A stretch of 64,000 bases of DNA from Mangifera indica (GCF_011075055.1 NC_058146.1:1302001-1366000); one strand, 5' to 3'. Positions 13,003 through 24,230 are shown, counted from the first letter of the stretch. Made by a program: numbers and translations. Notes: a model not told the origin generated them from the letters alone.

Positions 13003-14033
13003 CTGCAACCAGAAGATACAAAATCACATCTGAGATTTTTATCAAGTATAAGGTGGGGGTTCCGGATTTAATTATAGTAGATCTAAAGACACCTGAAAAT
13101 AAATGATTTCATATCATCCATGCAAATAGGTTTACTGCTGTAATGTTAGCATTCTTCAAATTAATCAACAAATAGAAGCCATATCTGGTTCATGGTTTCT
13201 GCAAAGTTAAAACTGCTTGCATGTAGAGGAAATAATAAATGAAAAGATTGAAATGTGTGTTTATTTGCAGGAATCTCTACAAATGCTTGAGGCAATCAGA
13301 TCCTGCAAATGATAATGAAAACAAAATTGCCAGATCAATTGTTTTATAATAAAAACACAGATGCTCCTCTTTCTATATTAATTGTTATTTCTTGCTTTGA
13401 AAACTCCTCAGGTTTATGGAGAATATAATAGAAAGATGCATAAGTAATAACTTAAAATTTGACCCTCAACATTGAAAGAATAGAGACAATATGTCACAGA
13501 AAAAGAATTGTATATGCACAGTAAGAAATTCACTATAGCCTTGCCTTTCTTACTAAACTAATTCACGAAGCAGATCACACTCAACAGAAGAAAAATTGCA
13601 TATCAGTAGTTTTCAATTAATCGAGAAATTAGCTTCAAATTTCAAGAGGGGGCGTGCGCACAGCAGAACCTAATTTACACTTAGAAACACAACTGGAGTT
13701 TACTACTAAGCTTCAGATCCTCGTATTTGAGAAAGATAAACATATAAGATATTGTCTAACAGAAAGTGAAGTAGGAAATCTACTCTATGCTTCACAAATT
13801 ATTCAAATGATACTTGTGCCTCTTACTTCAAACAAAATTACTCTTCACAGATTCATAGACTGGGGAGGGTGAAGGTGGAAAGGTGAAAATTTAAACAAAC
13901 AATCAGGCTAATCAGCCTCAAAAAGTTTTACATTCCCATAAGTTCACCAAGTACTATTAATACACTTACAAACTGAACTGTAATAAAATGCACAATACCT
14001 CAGTTGGATTGCACTAACAATAACAGGCATACA

Positions 14034-14325
14034 TAGGGCTGGACTTGAACCAAGCCTGTTCGAGCTCGAGCTCGAGCTCGACTCGAACGAGCCAGCCCTG
14101 GCCGAGCTCGAGTTACTTGCCAAATTTTCCAATTAAAAATTTTGATACAAAACGATGTCGTTTTGACCAATATGTATTAAAATGACATCATTTTAATAAC
14201 GAAAAACGAGCCGAGCCAAATTCAAACTGAGTTCGAGCTTGGCTTTCACAAGCTCGATGAACTCGAGCTCAGCTATATGTAAACCGAGCCGAGCTCGAGC
14301 TCAGTTTGGCTCGAATCCAGCCCTA
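14034..14325. mobile_element. Non-autonomous hAT element (MITE) with 8-bp target duplication
   Basis: The 292-bp element begins tagggctgga and ends tccagcccta, an exact inverted pair of 10 bases with weaker pairing further in. It is flanked by perfect 8-bp direct repeats, ggcataca at 14026-14033 and at 14326-14333, the target duplication size of hAT transposons. The interior is built of agctcgagctcg words. No transposase is encoded. It lies between the NFD6-like gene and the orphan exon, possibly inside a 3'-UTR intron. Confidence 0.88.
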
Positions 14326-14998
14326 GGCATACAAATACAATAGGTAGAAAAAGTAACAAGGTATGAGAAAGTAGAATGCTAGAGCCATCTTTTAAATGCT
14401 AAAAGCTATATATTGGCATTCTGCTTCAAAATAAAATAAGCATGAATTCCCAAAATATATACAAGAGCACAGAGAAACATCACTAAAAGTTGTACTGCAT
14501 AAGAACCAATGAATTATACATTCAAGAAACCAAAAATTATTATGTAAGATAACTAGATTTCAAGGCACATCTTTTGTTTCGGAGGCTTTTGTTATACCAT
14601 TCAGTCATGTACAAGAATAATGATTAACTACACTTTTTCCAGCAAAAGAAACATATGAAACAAAGAAACCTAAGACGCAGCATCGTTCTTGTGCCTTTAG
14701 CTGATTGAAAGTCCACGTGCATCACCCATCTGTTCTATTCCTTCCTATCAATCCCAATTTTAATTCCTTCTTATCAACCTAATTTATATTAGAAAGGGAA
14801 AAAGTGCAAAAACACATCTAGTTATGCCTATCTCATCACTCAATCGCAAAAGTAATGAAACATTAAAGAACCAGAAAAAGAAGATTTTCTGTGTCAATTA
14901 AGGTTATTTTAAGGCAGCAGTGTGTGATAAACAACTGAAAATGTTATGTTCTTCCCTCTTCACATGTCCTAGAAATCATAAGACTCACAAAGAGGCTA

Positions 14999-16015
14999 CT
15001 AGCGATCCTGACAAGTACGTCGGAAGGTACCATGAGACAGCTCAGAAATTGCCCGAGCATTGACAGACAGGAGGGATGTGAAGCGGGCAGCATGCACCAC
15101 ACCATGCAAAGGCAAAAATGAAGCTGTGCAACCAAGTTCCGCAAAATTCCTGTAAATACATAACAGAACTATTCAAAACAAGGCCTCCCAAAAAAATTAA
15201 GTCCATTTTAATTTCTGCAGGAAAAGGAACTAAATTTATGTAATAAACCTGAAAATAAAATTTGACATGCAAATGAGCGTCCAAAAACCATACAGTACCA
15301 TATAATAGCAATAACAAGACAAAAGATGGGACTGAATCGCCAAAGAAACATATGGTTTCTTAGAGAACACAAGTAGAAAAGAAAAAGAAGATAAAGTTTC
15401 TATTTCTTTATACAATTAGTGTCTTATAAAAAAAAGCATCAACTAATTAAAATCTTAACAGGCACTAGCTATGAACCAAAATTTGGTGAGTGAGTTAAAG
15501 TGGAAGGAGTACGTTGGTTGTATATTCTAGTCCAACAAAACCTCACAACATATACATTCATATAAATTTATTTTAAAAACTATGAATCATTGAAGTGATT
15601 AAAATAAATAAATGAAAGAGAAATAAGTGCATATGGTAAGAGACTCCAGCAACATTTTACATTTCCAATTATATAAATTTAAACCTCGCTTTTTTATCAG
15701 CAAAATCAAGAGGATCAATGACTTATTTTTACATTAACTATGGATTCTATCACTCCAAACCATGAACAATGTAGATAATAAATAAATGAGACTGAGAAAT
15801 AATAATGTTTGATCTCCAAACATTATAAGAAATTGAGAAATTGAACTCTCTACGGGTGAGAACCAAACTGACCTGGGATTGGCAAAGGAGAAGCAGCGAG
15901 TTTGTTGAGTGGAGGAAGTTTGCGGCGGACGGAAGCGGGGCATCAGTGGCGGCGAACGGAGGGAAGAAACCCTAGAAAGCGACCGCGACAGTGATCCGGC
16001 ACTTCGCCAAGCCAT
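14999..16015 (-). CDS. Small mitochondrial protein, NUCLEAR FUSION DEFECTIVE 6-like
   Basis: Two exons on the minus strand, 16015-15873 and 15149-14999, joined GT..AG inside an Arg codon, give 97 residues. The N-terminus (MAWRSAGSLSRSLSRVSS) is rich in Ser and Arg with no acidic residue, a typical mitochondrial targeting peptide. After the junction comes RNFAELGCTASFLPLHGVV, then HAARFTSLLSVNARAISELS and a GTFRRTCQDR end. This layout, including LPLH followed by a SLLSV-type stretch, is that of the plant NFD6-like family of small mitochondrial proteins, whose founding member is needed for karyogamy. A GTG nine bases upstream is in frame, but the ATG at 16015 is the proper start. The first exon and promoter border the duplicated DNA that begins near 16052. 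Confidence 0.82.
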
Positions 16016-16314
16016 TTTCTTCACTCTTTTTCACTGATTGAAGTGAAAGAGGCGAGTCTCAGAACCCTTTGCTAAGTTGCTAGGGGTTAAGGGGTTTTCG
16101 TATGTTTTGTGGCGGCGTACGACTGTTAATGTGGGCACGTGCTGAGATCCGTTAGATTTTGGTATAGGCCTATAGTTGGTTTCCGTTGTTGCTGATCTTC
16201 AAATCTAGATTGAGCTCCAGCCCAAAAATTAAGGTGAAAAGCTTTCATGGGCCTTTAGGGGACCGGCCTACATACTACCTTATATTCTTTTAAATTTTAA
16301 TTATTTTTTAATTA

Positions 16315-17930
16315 TCATAATTTTTTTATGAAAAATTATATTAAATATCCATTTTATCCTTTTATTAAGTAAAAATGTCTATTTCTCCTATTCATACGCA
16401 AAAATACCCATTTTCCTATTCTTAAGCAAAAATGCTCTAATTTTTTAAAAATATCAAAATTACCCTTTACTACATCTATATAAACCTTTTCACTATCACT
16501 CTTATTACATATAATTCTTATATCACTTAAACATTTACTCACACTCTCACTTTTACTTAATATCAATTACTACGGGTTCGTTCGGATGGAAGAAGTTCAT
16601 ATTTTTTAATTCGAGTTGAAAAAAATCAATTTGTAAAAAAAAGTATTTATATGAATCTTAACTTAAAACTTAATTTTATTTGTTAAATCTAGTTTGTATG
16701 TTATGTAAATGGGGCATTTGGATATTTGATAATAATTTAGGGGTTAAATGAAATGTTAGAAAAATATGGAAGACATTTTGATAGTACACAATATATAAAA
16801 GATTTAAATAACATGTTAAGAATAAATAGATATATTGAAATACTTTAGAATATTAACAATAAAAAAATCACTTGAAAATATGAAAAAACAGATCTAAATT
16901 TTGAAAACTATACGTTCAAATAGCTTAGAAACAAGAAAACCAAAAAATTGGTCTGAAATTTCGTTATTACATTGTAAAATATATCTCAAAAAACACAAAA
17001 CTAAAGAGGTAGGTGTCAAATTTGAAAACTACATATCAAAAAAATTTAGCTCGGTCACAAACAAACTCAAAATCATAAAAAACAAAAATCATAAATTTGG
17101 TAAAACAAAAAAATTGCATAATACATACTGAAATAGTTTTATTTAGGTCTCCAAATTGGGTGCAATCGAAAAAGTTGGCTGTCGTTATAGAGTTCGAAAT
17201 GAGCTTCGTGTTGATATATTACAACCCTTGTAAGTCCTCTCGGATCAAAAGTTATGGTCATTCAAAGTCTATCACCTATAGGCCCTATAGTTTAAAAAAA
17301 ATCAATTTCCACCCAACCCACGGTTTCACGGTTCAGTGAAAATTTCCCATAGACCCCTTGTGGATCTCCCCCTCCCCCTAAAATTTTGAAAATGCTAAAT
17401 TCCCTCCACCCCATGGGCGCTCGTGGAAGATTAATGTAGCACCGACAGATCTAATCCATTTTTCAGCCAAACTCGTCATTTCAACCTCTAATTTCAACAC
17501 AAATAAAATCTACACATCCAATAACATAAAACCCCTCAAGAAATTTAAGCAAAACAATAAAAAATCAAAATATTTTTGTGTTGTTTAAAATCGAAACCCT
17601 AAACATTCAAACCTCAAAATCTCTTTCAAATCTTAATGCTTCTAACAATAAATTGATTCAAACAAGAAGTGAGATGATGTACTATCCTTATTTGTCATTT
17701 TCAATTGTCAAAAAATACGAAAAATCGACGAAAAAGACCGAAACCCATTACGTCCGTAGGAGATCTGAATTTAATCAGTAAATTCATGAAAAATGTGGAG
17801 TTTTTATATAAAGACAGTTTAGTCATTTCCTAAATTGGGGGCATTTTTGCTTAATCTTTAGAGTTTTAGACAATTTCACTTAACACCCTTTAGTTTTAGG
17901 CATGTACTATAATTTTCCCTTTTTTTTTTT
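16315..17930. mobile_element. Insertion of about 1.6 kb inside copy 1, type uncertain
   Basis: Relative to copy 3 (junction near 21230-21245) about 1.6 kb is extra here. It contains no recognisable transposase. The two ends show only loose inverted similarity (gaaaaattatattaaat against gaaaattatagtacat) and an ataatttt occurs near both borders, but about 29 bases outside the right one are also missing from copy 3. The limits are therefore approximate. A MULE or hAT derivative is possible. Confidence 0.45.
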
Positions 17931-18349
17931 CAATCTAGTCTCTCCGTTGATCTTTACCCCAGGCTCTCGGCATCTGCCGAAGGTCTTACATGACCTGAAA
18001 AATTGTGAATCATGCCCCTGTGAGTTATACTGAAAAGAAAGAAACTTGAGCCATTCTATGGACTAATCCAACCCCTTGTCATGGCTAAGATGAATTATTG
18101 AAAAATAAAAGAGAATATATGGGATAATTTTCATCAAGCCAAAATTTAATAGTTATAGGCGTAAAAAAGTTAAACCTGTAATTATTTTTGTGTAAACCCT
18201 ATTTTCATAAATATCCCTAAACAAAATTTAAATCTTAATTAAACATTATTAACAAGATTTAATTATCTCACAAGTCCCTTCAACAGTTGGTTGATCATTC
18301 ATTTAAAATGATGTTGCTATTATAGACGAGGTTGGTCAGTGGTTGCTGA

Positions 18350-18755
18350 TACGGGTAAATATGAATCCAATCAAGTTCGAATATCTTTTAGTTTGAATTA
18401 AAATTAGTTCAGTTTAAATTTATCGAGTCAATATTAAGAGTTGCTTAAATTTAGTTTGAGTTTAATTTAAATTTATAATTTAAATTTATAAATCAAATAT
18501 GTGTCTCAAATTCATGATTTATTAATAAAATAACGTTATTTAATAATTATTTAATATAAATCGAATCAAATAATAAATTAAATTAGAATCAAATCAAACC
18601 ATTTATTTAAATTGTGAGTCAAATTTAATAAAACTTTTTATAACTCATATTAACTCAATTTAAAATGAATTGAGCCTTTTTACTCAAATTTTGTTCATAT
18701 TTAAAGTTAATAAATTCAAACTAAATTAAATAAATTTGGTCCAGCTCCAGCCCTA
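18350..18755. mobile_element. Old hAT-like element in DUF247 copy 1
   Basis: The element begins tacgggtaaatatgaatcc and ends ggtccagctccagcccta, a degenerate version of the TAGGGCTGGA ends seen at 14034. Copy 3 has the uninterrupted site (ggtcgctgaacgcgaag, near 21650), which shows that this DNA was inserted. The flanking octamers gttgctga and accactga agree at four of eight positions, as expected of a decayed 8-bp duplication. The interior is AT-rich gagttcaaattt-type repeat. Confidence 0.6.
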
Positions 18756-18956
18756 ACCACTGAACGTGAAGACCTGCACGATTATTTATTAACATGAAGA
18801 AAATGGGGCCAACATAAAACCGAACAGCTTGGTACAAGACAAAACATTGACTTCGAAATTTCTTAGTCGTCGGACAAAACAAGTTGAGCTCCAGCTGTGA
18901 TTGTTCCTAGCCCACATTTTATATCAAGTATAAAACGTGATCGATTTCTGTAATTT

Positions 18957-20090
18957 TATGTTATCAGTAGAGCTGCATGAATTAATGTGTGGACGATGTG
19001 CTAATAAGAAATTCAATTTTCTGTAATTTTACACGTATTAGGTATAATTAAATTGTTTTCATTTTTATTTAAGTTTCCTCAACAATAGAGATATACATAG
19101 TCTGATTTGATACAGTTTGATAGAATTTTCAAATTAAATTAAAAAAACGGTTTAAATTTTTTTTAAACTAAATCAAACAATTTTATGTTTCGAACCAAAC
19201 TAAACTGAAAAAATATGATTTGAACTGGTTTAGATTATGGTTTGAAACATAGTTATCAATATCATAAAATATATGATATGTATCGTATCCTATAATATAA
19301 TACTATATAGATAAAAAACGATATGTATTATAAGATATATCAAATTAATATGATACAATAAATGTATCATATAATATAATACATATCTTATGATACGATA
19401 TATACTACTAATATAAATTGATTATTTTTTTTTTGAGAAAATGATAGTGTATTAGGTGTATATGAAAAAATTTTAAATATTAAGGGTGCTTGTAATTATA
19501 ATATTTTATTAGTATTTTATTATTTTAATTTTTAAAAGGTGTATCATATAATATAATATACGATACAGTAAATTAGAGTTTTAATATACAATACGACACA
19601 TGATTTAACTATCATAGTTTGAATATTTTTAAATTATATATATATATATATATATAAAATTTAATAAAATCAACTGAATTATAGTTTTTCATAACATACT
19701 ATATATGTGTAAAATAAATATAAAATATATACATATAAAGAAAATGATAAAATAAATATAAAAAAAGTTATACACTTAATGAATTATTAAAAATTTTTGT
19801 CAAATATAATTATATATATGTATTTTTAAAAAAATTCAATTTACGACTTGATTCGTTTCAAAAATCGTTTAAACCGTAATTTAAACTGAAAAAAACGTTT
19901 AAAAAATTTCAATCTAAATCAAACCATTTTAACAATCATTTTAAATTAAATAATAATTTTTCAGTAATTTCATTTGATTTTACAATCTAAACCAAATTTT
20001 ACATATCCCTACTTGGCGGTGTTAATGCTCTACTGACTTTACTGATATGAAGTAGCTCTTCAATTCTCACTATTATGTGGAAGACACAGA
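18957..20090 (+). repeat. DUF247 block, downstream module, copy 1, interrupted
   Basis: The segment gttatcagtagagctgcatg...gctaataagaaattcaatt through taggtataattaaattg (18960-19085) and the segment ttaatgctctac...gaagacacagaagac (20020-20090) match the DNA just after the surviving DUF247 gene (23675-23945). They are separated by an AT-rich insertion. Confidence 0.75.
19087..20010. mobile_element. AT-rich insertion with hAT-like ends, about 0.92 kb
   Basis: It starts tagagatatacatagtctga and ends ...accaaattttacatatcccta, whose reverse complement begins tagggatatgtaaaatttgg, so the ends are a degenerate inverted pair. It is missing from the equivalent place in the copy 3 downstream module. 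The flanking octamers do not match. The interior has an atatgatatgtatcgtatcc-type run of imperfect ATA repeats and an (AT)n tract near 19636-19657. Confidence 0.5.
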
Positions 20091-20091
20091 A

Positions 20092-20340
20092 GACAAAACC
20101 AAACAGCTTGGTACAAGATAAAACAATTGACTTTGAAATTTCCTAGTCGTCCGACAGAAGAAGCTGAGCTCTAGCTGTGATGCTTCCTAGCCCACATTTC
20201 ATTTTAGGGTAAACGAAGACTTTCGATGTAACTAGATAAAATAGGATAAGGTTTAACATATATAATTTTAATTAGAATATGATAGTAGGTAGGTGCATTT
20301 TGAGCCTGTCATTGTCTTTAATCTGGTATTCACTTTGATG
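20092..20340 (+). repeat. DUF247 block, upstream module, copy 2 (partial)
   Basis: The segment aaccaaacagcttggtacaag...cctagcccacatttca, and the gataaggtttaa...ggtgcattttgagcctg that follows, match copy 3 at 21713-21940. Only the gene-proximal part of the upstream module is present, directly after the downstream module of copy 1. Confidence 0.75.
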
Positions 20341-20732
20341 ATGATGCTGTAGGTTCTGGCGTTTTCTTAACTCATATTGAAATAATAAATTTTATTTTTT
20401 AAATTTAAAAAATATATACTTTCATTCACTTTTTTAATGAATTTTGACAAGTAAAATGTTATGCAAATGTTTATTTTTTTTATTTTTACTTATCAATTTT
20501 CTTTCCTTTTTCATTTTTACTTTCTCCAATATTTTCTATTTTCCCTTTAAAAAGAGTTAGAAGTGAACTATATTTTTTGAAAATTTTTGAATCGCTACTA
20601 AAATCTTTTAGAAGGATTTTTGAAAATCCAATAAAAACTAAAAGATGTTTTAAAATTTTTAAAATTGCACTACACTCTTCAATAGTTTTGAAAATGATAA
20701 TTACATCTTTAAAAAATAAGAGATGAAAATAA

Positions 20733-20810
20733 GAGAGTGTTATTTAGCGACTACCAGTTTTAGTAGCTATGAATTCGTTAAGATGATGATGGTTGATGAG
20801 TGTTATTCAG
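20733..20810 (+). pseudogene. Fragment of a DUF247 gene (copy 2 relic)
   Basis: The sequence aataagagagtgttatttag through gatgaatgagtgttattcag-like DNA corresponds to 22637-22710 of the surviving gene. Read in the family frame it gives RECYLATTSFSSYEFVKMMM, against RECYSETNSFSSREFVEMMV in the gene. About 75 bases are recognisable, ending in unrelated AT-rich DNA, so this is a small remnant of a lost second copy. Confidence 0.75.
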
Positions 20811-20989
20811 TTTGTAAGTTAAATCAAATTAAATTTTTTATAATTTAAATTTAATTTAATTTTAAAATAAAATAAATTTTTTAATTTAAACTCAATTTTT
20901 ATTTAAAATAATTAAATTTGAATCAAAATAAATCAAATTAAACCAATTTTTAAGCGTGAACCAACTCTGTTTAAGACCAACCCCGGTTC

Positions 20990-21960
20990 GAGAAACCTTT
21001 GCTAAGTTGTTTGGGGTTAAGGGGTTTTTGTAGTCCTTGTGCTGAGATTCGTTCGATTTTAGGATCGTTAGACTTTGGTATAGGTCTATAGCTGGTTTCT
21101 GTTGTTGCTAACCTTCAAATCTAGATTGAGTTCCAGCCCAAAAATTAAGGTGATATGCTTTCACGGGCCTTTAGGGCCCAGCCTGCATGCTATCTTATAT
21201 TATTTAAATTTTTAATTATTTTATTTATTTGTAATTATTATAATCGTTGCTTTGTCGGCCTTCTCCCAAGGCTCCTAGCATAGGACAGGGGTCTGACACG
21301 ATTTGAAAAATAATAGATCGTACCCCATGAGTTATGTGTCGTGCTACAGGTTAGTCTAATCCCCTCATCGTGTCTAAGTTAAATTATTGAAAAATAGAAG
21401 AGAATATACAGGATAATTTTCATTTAGCCAAAATCTGATAGTCACACGACTAAAAAAGCTAGACCTGTAATTATTTTTGTGTAAACCCTACTTTCGTAAT
21501 TATCCCTAGACAAAATTTAACTCTTAATTATATATAATTAACAAGGTTTAATTGTCTCACTTGTCCCTGCAACAGTTGATTGACCATTCGTTAGCTTTGT
21601 TAATTGATAATTTAAAACGATGTGGCCATTATGGACGGGGTTGGTCAATGGTCGCTGAACGCGAAGACTTGTACGATTATTTATTTCTGTGAAGAAAATG
21701 GGGCCGACATAAAACCAAACAGCTTGGTACAAGACAAAACAAATAGACTTTGAAATGTCCAAGTCGTCGGGCAAAACAAGTTGAGCTGTGATTCTTCCTC
21801 GCCCACATTTTTTTTTAAGTTAAAAAGGTGATCTGTAATTAGATGGAAATAGGGTAAGGTTTAATTTATGTAATTTTAATTAGATTCTAGAAAAAATGGG
21901 AGTGGGTCGGTGCATTTTTGGCCTGCCAATAATGGGTTTGATGACGTGGTAGCTTTTAAA
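20990..21960 (+). repeat. DUF247 block, upstream module, copy 3
   Basis: This is the intact reference copy of the module described at 16052-18955, and it leads into the surviving gene. Its first part, gctaagttgtttggggttaagg, is a duplicate of the promoter and 5' leader region of the minus-strand NFD6-like gene (16052-16290). Confidence 0.8.
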
Positions 21961-21975
21961 CTTTTTTTTTATGAT

Positions 21976-22140
21976 ATTATAGGTATAAATAAATTATATA
22001 ATGTTATGTATATAATTTGATATAATAATATTTGATTTGATAATTTTAAAATTAAAAAATAAATAATATTATTATTTAATCATAAATTATTATTTTAATT
22101 TATACACAAAAAAAAAAATTACATAATTTATTTATAGGCG
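21976..22140. mobile_element. Small AT-rich MITE just upstream of the DUF247 gene
   Basis: The left end ggtataaataaattatataat and the reverse complement of the right end, gcctataaataaattatgtaat, are an imperfect inverted pair of about 21 bases. The pairing weakens inward. There is no coding capacity. It sits about 150 bases upstream of the DUF247 ATG, probably in the promoter or a leader intron. Confidence 0.5.
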
Positions 22141-22289
22141 AAATTTTATTTTATTTTTTTAATCAATCATTGAATAATTAGCCTTTCCTTTATTCAGTCT
22201 TACAAAATTTGGTACGATGTAACATTTTAGCGGCTTGTTTCATTTCTGCAGTGCGAACAAGCAATTTTCAGAATTCCGAAGAACCACAC

Positions 22290-23617
22290 ATGGAAAGGCA
22301 CTCGTATTCCGGCAGGACCCGTAACCATGCAGAGGCCGAATTCGAAGCTTGGATGAGACAAATTCAAGCAAAAGCAGACCAAGCGCCAACATTGCTGCGG
22401 GAGACGGCTGGTGACAGCGCCTGCTGCATCTTCAGAGTCCCTCAAAGCCTAATCGAGATCAACGAGAAGGCGTATCAGCCCCGTATAGTGTCCATCGGCC
22501 CATACCATCACGGCTTGGACTATCTCAAGATGATTGAAGAACACAAATGGCGATTTCTCGGCTCGCTTCTTGATCGGGAGGAAGATAGTGATAATATCCT
22601 CCAAAGGTGCTTCAAAATTATAGAGTCGTCGGAGGGAGAATAAGAGAGTGTTATTCAGAGACTAACAGTTTTAGTAGCCGTGAATTCGTTGAGATGATGG
22701 TGCTTGATGGGTGCTTCATCATCGAGCTCGTGTGTAAAGTTACAGGGCTGATACAGAGAAAAGTTGATGATCCCATATTCCAGATGGGCTGGATTCTCCC
22801 GTTTCTTATGCGTGATCTTCTCAAGTTAGAAAATCAAATCCCATTTTTCGTTCTTCAAGATTTGTTTGATATTTTAGTACCCAATTCAGGAGCCTCCTTA
22901 GCTAGTCGGACCCTGAAATTCTTCAGTGATCATGTGCTCGAAAGGCCAGATTCGGTCTTAAAGAAAGCAAACAATCTTCAAGTGAAACACATACTTGATT
23001 TAGTTCGTTTGAGTTTTCACCCCTCGTCCCCAGAAAGACGTCCAAGTAACACTCGTTTTCTTGTCTCTATTCAGCCTGCTGAGAAGCTTCATCGTGCTGG
23101 AATTCAGTTCAAAACAAGGAAGAACAAAGATAGTTTCTTGGACATCAAATTCACCAATGGAGTCCTCAGAATTCCACCTTTACCAATGGATGATATCGTC
23201 AGCTCTTTCTTCCTCAACTGTGTTGCTTTTGAAGCATGTTATGGCCATAGCCAGAAATTCATCACCGATTATGCTACTTTCATGGGCTGTCTCATTCACA
23301 CCCCGAGCGGCGCAGGCTTCCTTTGTGACCACAAAATCATTGAAAACTGCTTTGGAACGGACGAGGAAGTTGCTCAGTTTTTTACCGATGTGGGAAAGGA
23401 TGTGGCATTTGATATTCGAGAGTCGTATCTGGCGAAGTCGATTGTGGAAGTGAATGAGTATTATTGGAACGATTGGCATGTTCGATGGGCGAGCTTTAAG
23501 AACAAGTATTTTGACACGCCGTGGTCGTTCATCTCAGCCTGTGCGGCGGCTATTCTCCTAATGCTGTCCACGATTCAGGCCTTCTTTGCTTGGTACGCCT
23601 ATGCTCGTCCTCATTGA
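22290..23617 (+). CDS. DUF247 protein (UPF0481 family), frameshifted
   Basis: The ATG at 22290 (MERHSYSGRTRN) opens a frame that stops at 22643. The family sequence continues in another frame from about 22625 to the stop at 23617. The first part has CCIFRVPQSLIEINEKAYQP and ISIGPYHHG-type residues, the second RECYSE, FVEMMVLDGCFIIELV, the LENQIPFFVL motif, the GIQFK and TFMGCLI regions, and a C-terminal membrane segment (FISACAAAILLMLSTIQAFF). That is the full DUF247 order, a plant family anchored in membranes whose members include grass self-incompatibility determinants. A one-base insertion or two-base loss between about 22625 and 22643 would explain the break; it may be a real null allele or a sequence error. 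The acceptor at 22241-22250 (tttctgcag) suggests a leader intron. Confidence 0.85.
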
Positions 23618-23674
23618 TTAATAAACTTATGCGTCCAAGACTAAATTCGATCAAGGGACGTTTAGATTGTTAAT

Positions 23675-23945
23675 TATGTTATCAGTGGAGCTGTATGAAT
23701 GTATGGAAGATGTGCTAATAAGAAATTCAATTTTCTGTAATTTTACACGCATTAGGTATAATTAAATTGTTTTTTTTTTTTCTTTTTAACGAGGATTTAA
23801 GTTCCTTCGGCAGTGTTCCAATAGAAAGAGAGTACCGTGATGAAATTTGGTGCTTGGTAGCATACATATTAATGCTCTACTGCTTACTGATATGAAATAG
23901 CTCTTCAATACTCAGTATTGTGTGGAAGACACAGAAGAAAATGAT
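23675..23945 (+). repeat. DUF247 block, downstream module, copy 3
   Basis: This is the reference copy of the 3' module, running from attatgttatcagtggagctg to gaagacacagaagaaaatg. It begins about 55 bases after the DUF247 stop and so includes the likely 3' UTR. Confidence 0.75.
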
Positions 23946-24230
23946 CGATGTCTGTATATATTTTTTTAATGAATTGATGGGATTTCTTGATTGCACCAAC
24001 CAGTCAAAAGAAGAAGCACTGCTAGCTTCATGTGAAGACATCTAATTAAAACTTTAATTTATTGGTGTATAGGCTGCTTGGCTTGAGCACTAAATAAAAA
24101 GATGTTTTATGTGGGAATGCATGTATGGCTGACAATGTCCAAGTGTAGATTTACACGAACAAATATAACTCAATCTAAGTAGCATGATCCATGCACATCT
24201 TATAAAATTCTGAATTAATAAATTAGTTTA

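Larger units (their letters stand above)
16052..18955 (+). repeat. DUF247 block, upstream module, copy 1 (no gene left)
   Basis: This stretch matches the DNA upstream of the surviving DUF247 gene (20990-21840) in order: ttgctaagttg...ggggttaagggg, the caaatctagattgag...ccagcccaaaaattaagg segment, the gtaattatttttgtgtaaaccct segment, and the acagcttggtacaagacaaaac segment. It is longer than copy 3 because of two insertions, about 16315-17930 and 18350-18755. It ends at a taatt near 18952-18956, where it joins DNA that belongs downstream of the gene. Confidence 0.8.

Noticed and set aside
13944..14132. Ser-rich minus-strand open frame
   Set aside because: It is the translated interior of the hAT MITE (ctcgag repeats), not a gene.
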